64,000 nt of DNA from Methylobacterium bullatum (GTDB taxonomy: Bacteria; Pseudomonadota; Alphaproteobacteria; Rhizobiales; Beijerinckiaceae): NCBI GenBank assembly GCA_902712845.1, contig LR743504.1:780001-844000 (forward strand), written 5' to 3'. The notes beneath the pieces are model-generated. The model worked only from the letters and a program-made list of their open reading frames with translations. It had not been told where the DNA came from and made no database searches. The first letter of the stretch is position 1; every line of letters starts with the position of its first letter. Position numbers and translations under genes: made by a program. This document shows, piece by piece, positions 58,482 to 64,000 of this stretch.

Positions 58482-58845
58482 TCACCCCTGCCGTCGCTCC
58501 AACCGGAAGGGCCGGTGCCCGTCCTCGAAGGCCCGCATGGCGACCCGTCCACAACCCACCATCGTCGCCGTCCAGGGTGAAATGGAGCGTGTAGGCGGCA
58601 TGGCCCTCCCCGGCGGAGTCGCGGAACTCGATCTCGTCCAGCCACCATGGTTCGTCCACGCGGTCGCAGGCTTTCGCCCTGTCCACGAACAGGTCGAGAT
58701 AGGCCGAGGCCGCATCCCGTGGGGCCGGGAGCGAGGCGGCGACCTTGGCCGCCAGATCGGCCTAGGCGTGGCTCACCTCCCCGTCCTCGTCGCCGAGGTA
58801 GAGGGTGATATGGTCGATCCGCGCGACCCAGGTGGCAGGTCCCAT
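58482..58845 (-). pseudogene. Decayed gene of unknown family
   Basis: Starts MGPATWVARIDHITLYLGDE, has an in-frame TAG at 58762-58764, continues AAKVAASLPAPRDAASAYLD and EPWWLDEIEFRDSAGEGHAA, and needs a second frame change near 58545 to finish MRAFEDGHRPFRLERRQG. The stop and the shift mark it as inactive unless sequence errors are present. Confidence 0.6.
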
Positions 58846-58954
58846 CCGGGTGAAATTCAAAGCCACCGCGTCACCTCCCCTCCCCCGCCGCTGCGGGGGA
58901 CCGCCTCTTCCTCCGGAACGAAAGTGCCGGCCGGGACGAGACGGAGGGACTCGC

Positions 58955-59164
58955 TCAGTCGACGGCGATCATCACGTCGGAGGATTTGACGACGGCATAG
59001 GCCTCGCCGCCCACGGTGAGGCCGAGCGCATCCACCGACTCGTTGGTGATCGAGGCGGTGACGACGGTGCCGTCGGCGATCTCGATCTTCACATGGGCGG
59101 TGGTGGCGCCCTTCTCGACGGCGACGACCTTGCCCTTGAGGGTGTTGCGCGCGCTGATCTTCAT
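58955..59164 (-). CDS. mop: Molybdate-binding TOBE/Mop-domain protein (molbindin)
   Basis: 69 residues, one TOBE domain: MKISARNTLKGKVVAVEKGA, then VKIEIADGTVVTASITNESV and a GGEAYAVVKSSDVMIAV end. Molbindins oligomerise and store molybdate in the cytoplasm. It starts 12 bases after modA ends and is the last gene of an adh-modA-mop operon. The ModE protein nearby has no TOBE domain, so this protein may supply one. Confidence 0.9.
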   Translation of the reverse strand: MKISARNTLKGKVVAVEKGATTAHVKIEIADGTVVTASITNESVDALGLTVGGEAYAVVKSSDVMIAVD

Positions 59165-59176
59165 GACGTTTCCCTT

Positions 59177-59959
59177 TTACCGTGCGGAATTGGGGCCGAG
59201 GATGGTGAAGCCTTGGGCTTCGAAGAAGGGCCTCGCCTCGGCGCTCTTCAGGAAGTCAAGGAACGTGGCGGCCCCCTCTCCCCTGGCCTCGGCCGTGACG
59301 GCGAACGGGTACACCACCGGGGGATGGCTGTCCGCCGGAAACACGCCCACCACCTTCACCCCCGGATCGGACTTGGCATCGCTCTCGTAGACGACGCCCA
59401 GCGGCGCCTCCCCGCGCGAGACCAGCAGCAGAGCGGCCCGCACGTTGTCGGCCTGGGCGAGGCGCGGCTGCAGCCCCCCCCACAGGCCGAGCTTCTCGAA
59501 GGCGGCTTTCGCGTATTTGCCGATGGGCACCGAATTGACCTCGCCGGTGGCGAGACGACCGTCGGGTCCAAGCGCGGCGGCGAAGCCCTCCGCGGTGAAC
59601 GGCACGTCGGCGGTCGCGGCATCCTTCGGCGCGATGACGACGATGCGGTTGCAGAGCAGGTTCACCCGGCTCTCGGCGCGGATCAGGTTCTTCTTTGCGA
59701 GGTAATCCATCCATTCGAGATCGGCCGAGGCGAACAGGTCGGCCGGTGCGCCGGATTCGATCTGCCGCGCCAGGGCCGAGGACGCGGCGTAGCTCGCCTT
59801 CACCTCGACGCCGCTCTTGGCGGTGAAGGCCTTGCCGGCATTGTCGAGGGCGTTCTTCAGGCTCGCGGCGGCGAAGACCGTGGCCGTCTCGGCCGCCCTG
59901 GCGGCAGGCGCTAGAACGACGAGGCCGGCGAGCACGAGGGCACGGAGGGCGTGGCGCAT
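59177..59959 (-). CDS. modA: Molybdate ABC transporter substrate-binding protein ModA
   Basis: 260 residues. Signal peptide ALVLAGLVVLAPAARA; mature start ETATVFAAASLKNAL with the family's AAASL motif, then YAASSALARQIESGAPADLF and VPIGKYAKAAFEKL. ModA binds molybdate (or tungstate) in the periplasm and passes it to ModBC. The permease and ATPase genes are not present in the window, so ModA must use partners encoded elsewhere. It begins 37 bases after adh ends. Confidence 0.93.
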   Translation of the reverse strand: MRHALRALVLAGLVVLAPAARAAETATVFAAASLKNALDNAGKAFTAKSGVEVKASYAASSALARQIESGAPADLFASADLEWMDYLAKKNLIRAESRVNLLCNRIVVIAPKDAATADVPFTAEGFAAALGPDGRLATGEVNSVPIGKYAKAAFEKLGLWGGLQPRLAQADNVRAALLLVSRGEAPLGVVYESDAKSDPGVKVVGVFPADSHPPVVYPFAVTAEARGEGAATFLDFLKSAEARPFFEAQGFTILGPNSAR

Positions 59960-59996
59960 GGAGGGGAGCTTCCCGAAAGCAAACAGGGACGGGTCG

Positions 59997-61052
59997 TCAG
60001 GCGGCTTTCGGCAGCGACGCCATGTCGATGACGAAGCGGTATTTCACGTCGCTCTTGAGCATGCGGCCATAGGCCGTCTCGATCTGGTCGATGGGGATGA
60101 TCTCGATGTCGGAGGTGATTCCGTGCGCGGCGCAGAAATCGAGCATCTCCTGCGTCTCGGCGATGCCGCCGATGAGCGAACCGGCGAAGTTGCGCCGCCG
60201 CCAGATCACGCTGAACACGTTGACCGAGAGCGGCTTCTCCGGAGCGCCCACCTGCACGAGGGTGCCCTCGCGCTTGAGCAGGCCGAGATAGGCGTTGATG
60301 TCGTGGTCGGCCGCCACGGTGTCGAGGATGAAGTCGAAGGTCTCGCCCTGTGCCGCCATGGCGTCGGGATCCTTCGAGATCACCACCTCGGAGGCGCCGA
60401 GCCGTCTCGCATCGGCCTCCTTGCCGGGCGAGGTGGTGAACAGGACCACATGCGCGCCCATGGCATGGGCGAGCTTGACGCCCATATGGCCGAGGCCGCC
60501 GAGCCCCACCACGCCGACCTTCTGCCCGGCCTTCACGCCCCAGTGGCGCAGGGGCGAATAGGTGGTGATGCCCGCGCAGAGAAGGGGCGCGACGGCGGCG
60601 AGATCGAGGTTTTCGGGGATGCGCAGGACGAAATGGCTGTCGACCACGATATGGCTCGAATAGCCGCCGAACGTGTGCCCGCCGGTCTGCGGCTCGGGGC
60701 CATTATAGGTGCCGGTGAAGCCGGGCAAGCAATACTGCTCCAGCCCTTCTTTGCAGCTGTCGCATTCGCGACAGGAGGCGACCATGCAGCCGACGCCGGC
60801 GAGGTCGCCCGCCTTGAAGGCCGAGACCTCCGCGCCGACCCGCGTCACCCGGCCGACGATCTCGTGGCCGGGAACGCAAGGGTAGAGCGTGCCGCCCCAT
60901 TCGTTGCGGGCGGTGTGCAGGTCCGAGTGGCAGACCCCGCAATACAGGATTTCGATCTCGATGTCGGAGGGGCCGGGGTCGCGACGCTGGAAGGTAAAGG
61001 GCGAGAGCGGCGCTTCCGCGCTGGTGGATGCGTAGCCGGTGCAGGTGAACAT
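59997..61052 (-). CDS. Zinc-dependent alcohol dehydrogenase, YahK/AdhP-like (NAD(P)-dependent)
   Basis: 351 residues from the ATG at 61050-61052. Catalytic zinc site CGVCHSD and GHE; structural zinc site CRECDSCKEGLEQYC; Rossmann motif VGVVGLGGLGHMGVKLA. The cofactor loop after strand 2 (FTTSPGKEADARRLG) suggests NADP, typical of YahK-like aldehyde reductases. It is the first gene of the operon with modA and mop, an unusual place for such an enzyme. A ModE-box-like site lies upstream. Confidence 0.9.
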   Translation of the reverse strand: MFTCTGYASTSAEAPLSPFTFQRRDPGPSDIEIEILYCGVCHSDLHTARNEWGGTLYPCVPGHEIVGRVTRVGAEVSAFKAGDLAGVGCMVASCRECDSCKEGLEQYCLPGFTGTYNGPEPQTGGHTFGGYSSHIVVDSHFVLRIPENLDLAAVAPLLCAGITTYSPLRHWGVKAGQKVGVVGLGGLGHMGVKLAHAMGAHVVLFTTSPGKEADARRLGASEVVISKDPDAMAAQGETFDFILDTVAADHDINAYLGLLKREGTLVQVGAPEKPLSVNVFSVIWRRRNFAGSLIGGIAETQEMLDFCAAHGITSDIEIIPIDQIETAYGRMLKSDVKYRFVIDMASLPKAA

Positions 61053-61145
61053 GCTCGTATCTCCGCGATCTGCTGGCCGAGGCGGCGCAGTGCCGCCCCG
61101 CCCCATCCTCGCCCGACCTCGTCATCGACGAAAGTCCCGGCATGC

Positions 61146-61169
61146 CGCTATATACATATGAACATACCG
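61146..61169. promoter_or_regulatory. ModE-box-like site in the adh/modE divergent promoter
   Basis: CGCTATATA-CATATG-AACATACCG. The left half matches the ModE consensus CGCTATATA exactly, and the right half matches TATATAACG at 6 of 9 positions after a 6-base spacer. It is 94 bases before adh and 91 before modE. Confidence 0.55.
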
Positions 61170-61259
61170 GTCACTCAAGGATTGATCGCCCGACGGCCTG
61201 GCCTATCGTCGATCCTTACCGGAACGATTCCAGGGTGCGGCCTAGCAAGGGGCGGTGAG

Positions 61260-61610
61260 ATGGCGACGTTGAGCATCCGGATCGATCTCGGCCCCGCGAA
61301 CCGCGTCGGCCCGGGCAAGATCCAACTCCTCGAAATGATCGCCGAGCACGGTTCGATCTCGGCGGCGGGACGGGCCGTCGGCATGTCCTACAGGCGCGCC
61401 TGGACGCTGATCGAAGCGGTGAACACCGGCTTCGGTCGGCCGGTGGTCGAAGCGCAGATCGGCGGCAGGAGCGGCGGCGGCGCGCGGCTCACGGCCTTCG
61501 GGACGGTTCTGGTCCGCGATTACCGGGCCATTGAGGCGGCGGCAGAGAAAGCGGCCGCGCCGTACCTCGACGCCCTCGACCGGGAGACGGTTGCGGCGGA
61601 GGTCCGATGA
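61260..61610 (+). CDS. modE: ModE-type molybdate-responsive regulator, DNA-binding domain only
   Basis: 116 residues starting at the ATG at 61260. Winged helix-turn-helix of ModE: GPGKIQLLEMIAEHGSISAA, then GMSYRRAWTLIEAVN, with the GGxxGGGARLT wing. The C-terminal TOBE domains that sense molybdate in E. coli ModE are absent. Divergent from adh-modA-mop, with a ModE-box-like site between, so probably a local molybdate regulator. Confidence 0.88.
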   Translation: MATLSIRIDLGPANRVGPGKIQLLEMIAEHGSISAAGRAVGMSYRRAWTLIEAVNTGFGRPVVEAQIGGRSGGGARLTAFGTVLVRDYRAIEAAAEKAAAPYLDALDRETVAAEVR

Positions 61611-61637
61611 ACGAGCAACCCTCCCCAGCGTCACCGT

Positions 61638-62558
61638 TCACGCCTCATCTCCACTTCTGCGCTGGATTTCCAGCGCCGCACCCACCACCGCGTCGACCTC
61701 GAAATGGTGCAGCATGTGGCCGAGGCCATGCAGCCATCGGAAGGTTGCGTCCGGGATCAGGCGTGCGGCTTGGCGCCCGTGCAGCAGCGGGTTGGTGACG
61801 ATGTCGGCGCTGCCGCACAGGATGGCCGCGGGCACACGGCAGGTCGCATAGCCGAGCGCGCTGCGGGACAGGTCGCTCCACAGCATGTTGGCGTTCTCGC
61901 CGTCGGCGACGAGGCGCCGGGACTGGCCCGCGAGGCCGAAGGGGAACTCGGCGGAGAAACGCGCCGGCATCGGCTGCGGCAGGAACATGGCCCGCCACAG
62001 CAACGGCATCAGGAGAGCGTCGCTGCCCGCGAGCATCCGCGACAGCGCGTCCCCGCCCATCGGGCTGGCACGCGGCCCGAACAGAACCTGCTCGAGGCGA
62101 AGCTCGGGAAAGCAGATGGGCGAGATGGCGACCACGCCGCCCGTGTCGTCGGGATAGGCCATGCCGAAGGCGAGGCAGACGGCCCCGCCGAAGGAATGGC
62201 CGACGAGGACGGGACGCCGGAGCCCGAGGCCCCGTGAGACATCACGGACGATCTCGGCCTGCCGCCAGACCGACGCATCGCTCAGGCGGACATGCTCGCT
62301 ATCGCCGTGGCCGGGCCGGTCGATGGCGACCACGCGGAAATGCCGCGACAGCGCCTCCATCGGGCCGAGCCACATGTCGTCCAGGGTCATCAGCGCGCCG
62401 TGGACGAGGATCAGGTCCGGCCCCGACCCCGCCTCGATATAGGCGATCCGCGGGCCGTCCGGGATGTCGAGGAAGCGGCGTGGCGGCCTATCCGCCCGCA
62501 CCGAGGCCGTGGTAGACGATTCAACCCGCCGGGACTGGCCGTCGATCACGCCCGTCAT
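61638..62558 (-). CDS. Alpha/beta-hydrolase
   Basis: 306 residues. HG oxyanion motif LILVHGALM, nucleophile elbow GHSFGG with Ser, IDRPGHGDS, acid loop near CGSADIVTNP, and the catalytic His in LHGLGHMLHH. Substrate unknown. The start lies 1 base from the SDR stop on the same strand, so the two are coupled. Confidence 0.88.
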   Translation of the reverse strand: MTGVIDGQSRRVESSTTASVRADRPPRRFLDIPDGPRIAYIEAGSGPDLILVHGALMTLDDMWLGPMEALSRHFRVVAIDRPGHGDSEHVRLSDASVWRQAEIVRDVSRGLGLRRPVLVGHSFGGAVCLAFGMAYPDDTGGVVAISPICFPELRLEQVLFGPRASPMGGDALSRMLAGSDALLMPLLWRAMFLPQPMPARFSAEFPFGLAGQSRRLVADGENANMLWSDLSRSALGYATCRVPAAILCGSADIVTNPLLHGRQAARLIPDATFRWLHGLGHMLHHFEVDAVVGAALEIQRRSGDEA

Positions 62559-62559
62559 C

Positions 62560-63567
62560 TCAGGACCGCCTTCGCGAGGAAGGCTTGCGGCCGAGGATCA
62601 CGGCGGCTGTGGCGGCCAGGCCCGCTACAGCGCTCAAGGTCACCAAGGGATGCAGCGTCGCCCGGGTGTAGGCGCTCGTCCGCATGACGGGAAAGGGCGG
62701 CGCGCCCCTCACCTCGCCCGCGCCGCGCGGAGCGTGCAGGGCGCCCTCGGATTGCTCCGCCGGCTCGGATCGCTTCTGGAGCGCGATGATGGCGGAGGCC
62801 AGTTGGTCGTAGGCGCCGGGCGCGAATTCCTTGCCCATGACGAACAGCTTCCCGCCGCCGCCGACGATGATGTCGCGCTGGCCACGCTTGGCCGCATGAA
62901 GGATGGCGTTGGCGACCTCCTCCGGCGGATAGATCGGCGGCGGCAGGGTCGGTCGACGGTCCATGTAGTTGCGGGCGCGGTCGGGGAGCGGGGTGTCGAT
63001 GGAAGCGGGCTTGACCAGCGTGACGGAGACCGGCGCATCCTCCGCGATGAGTTCCATGCGCAGCGTGTCGGTGAAGCCCTTCACCGCGTGTTTCGAGGTC
63101 GCGTAGAGGCCCTGGAACGGGAAGGCGAGGTCGGAGGCGATGCTGCCGACATTGACGAGCGCCCCCCCGCGCCGGCGCAGGTGCTCGACCGCGATCAGGG
63201 AGCCGTTCACCGTGCCCCACAGGTTGGTCCGGATGAGCCGCTCGTGATCCTCCTGTGCGATCTCCGAAAGCGGCCCATAGACGGTGAGCCCGGCGACATT
63301 CACCCAGGTGTCGAAGCCGCCGAAAGTGGCGATGGCAGTGTCGGCGATGGCCTGGACGTCCTCGCGACGCCCCACATCGGCCACGACGGAGACGGCCCGG
63401 CCGGGGCCTTCGAGTTCCTCGCAGAGTCTGGCGAGGACATCCCCGCTCCTTGCCGCGAGGACGACGCGGGCGCCCCGCGCGAAGGCCATGCGGGCCGTGG
63501 CAAGGCCGATGCCGCTCGACGCGCCCGTGATGACGATCACCTGCTCGCGCAGGGGCTTATGTTTCAT
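62560..63567 (-). CDS. Short-chain dehydrogenase/reductase with C-terminal membrane anchor
   Basis: 335 residues. TGASSGIGLA cofactor motif, NVAGLTVYG, the Ser of SIAS and YATSKHA (YxxxK catalytic pair). The C-terminus has a hydrophobic segment (LVTLSAVAGLAATAAVILG) and a basic end, so the enzyme is probably bound to the inner membrane. Family members of this type reduce or oxidise lipids or quinones, but the substrate is not readable. Coupled to the hydrolase. Confidence 0.9.
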   Translation of the reverse strand: MKHKPLREQVIVITGASSGIGLATARMAFARGARVVLAARSGDVLARLCEELEGPGRAVSVVADVGRREDVQAIADTAIATFGGFDTWVNVAGLTVYGPLSEIAQEDHERLIRTNLWGTVNGSLIAVEHLRRRGGALVNVGSIASDLAFPFQGLYATSKHAVKGFTDTLRMELIAEDAPVSVTLVKPASIDTPLPDRARNYMDRRPTLPPPIYPPEEVANAILHAAKRGQRDIIVGGGGKLFVMGKEFAPGAYDQLASAIIALQKRSEPAEQSEGALHAPRGAGEVRGAPPFPVMRTSAYTRATLHPLVTLSAVAGLAATAAVILGRKPSSRRRS

Positions 63568-63678
63568 CGCGGGGATTCCGGTCTCTGCGGGGTCTGGATG
63601 GATCTCCGGACCTACGCACGAGCGGCGGATGCGTTGCCGATGGCTCCGTCCTGCGCGCTTATCACGCGTGCCGCCGAG

Positions 63679-63933
63679 TCAGCCCCCGGTGAGGCTCTCG
63701 GCGAAATCGTCGGGCACCTCGCCGAACTGGCCGAGGATCGTCGCGCTCTCGAGTTCGCCGGTCTCGTCGTCGGCCACCACCTTCAGGGCGGCAGTGCCGG
63801 GCATGCGGCCGGACATGGCCTCCGCCTTCTTCAGAGCGCCGCTCTCGGTGGGGGCGACCTCGCGGTCGCCGGGCACGAGGCGCTTACGCTTGATCACGAA
63901 GGTCTGGACCACGAACGTCGTCTTCAGGGCCAT
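63679..63933 (-). CDS. Conserved small hypothetical protein
   Basis: 84 residues starting with the ATG at 63931-63933. Beta-rich N-terminus (TTFVVQTFVIKRKRLVPGDR) and a charged body; no membrane or signal segments. No family recognised; appears intact. The flanking 63568-63678 and 63934-64000 are non-coding. Confidence 0.55.
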   Translation of the reverse strand: MALKTTFVVQTFVIKRKRLVPGDREVAPTESGALKKAEAMSGRMPGTAALKVVADDETGELESATILGQFGEVPDDFAESLTGG

Positions 63934-64000
63934 TGCCGTCTCCGTGGGCCGCGCCGGCCTCCCTGCCTCATAGGCCGGGCGCGGACGCCTTACCAGAGAC

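Noticed and set aside
1..64000. CRISPR arrays and rRNA operons
   Set aside because: No regularly spaced short direct repeats with unique spacers and no rRNA sequence were seen; the only periodic repeats are the adhesin modules.

Overview
The window is high-GC alphaproteobacterial chromosome of the order Hyphomicrobiales, most like Methylobacterium or Methylorubrum. That is an inference from gene content (bcsS, a NepR-type anti-sigma factor, an Omp25-like porin, the codon bias). Three more AT-rich blocks (about 25.4-26.5, 32.9-34.9 and 45.0-45.8 kb) lie in a stretch of accessory DNA.

Layout. (1) 1-7.6 kb: cellulose cluster on the minus strand: bcsA, bcsB, bcsZ, the start of an exported protein that runs off the window, and bcsS. 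(2) 8-13.4 kb: a large hybrid sensor protein with an eroded ATPase domain, a zinc-ribbon membrane protein, tRNA-Gly, maf, yacG and tRNA-Phe. (3) 13.5-24 kb: a genomic island entering at tRNA-Phe. It carries a tyrosine recombinase, an unknown gene, an Mrr-like nuclease fused to a STAND-type NTPase, and a type III-like restriction-modification pair (mod/res). (4) 24.1-36.7 kb: two same-length IS3-family elements with identical proteins, in opposite orientation, around about 9.5 kb. The cargo is a small TetR regulon (porin, small exported protein, regulator, DUF2147 protein) with three copies of one operator, each placed over a promoter. A PiT phosphate transporter, a serine recombinase, a DnaQ-like exonuclease and an unknown gene follow. 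(5) 36.7-46.1 kb: a 2751-residue repeat adhesin with a calcium-binding RTX tail, bordered by CCTCATATGAGG palindromes and by transposase remnants. (6) 46.2 kb: a lone NepR-like gene. (7) 47-54.6 kb: a compact five-gene cluster (SWIM zinc finger, DUF5691, MoxR-type AAA+ ATPase, DUF5682, VWA). It is the best candidate for a little-described system. (8) 54.6-64 kb: metabolic genes: a 2-oxoglutarate oxygenase coupled to metY with a structured leader, an adh-modA-mop operon divergent from modE with a ModE-box-like site between them, and a coupled SDR/hydrolase pair.

How the parts fit. bcsA/B/Z/S make and modify cellulose, and the giant adhesin is a second surface or biofilm factor. The tRNA-Phe island is a defence island. 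In the 47-54.6 kb cluster a MoxR ATPase and a VWA protein probably act together on a substrate recognised by the SWIM, DUF5691 and DUF5682 proteins. All functions are read from sequence motifs by eye; no database search was run.
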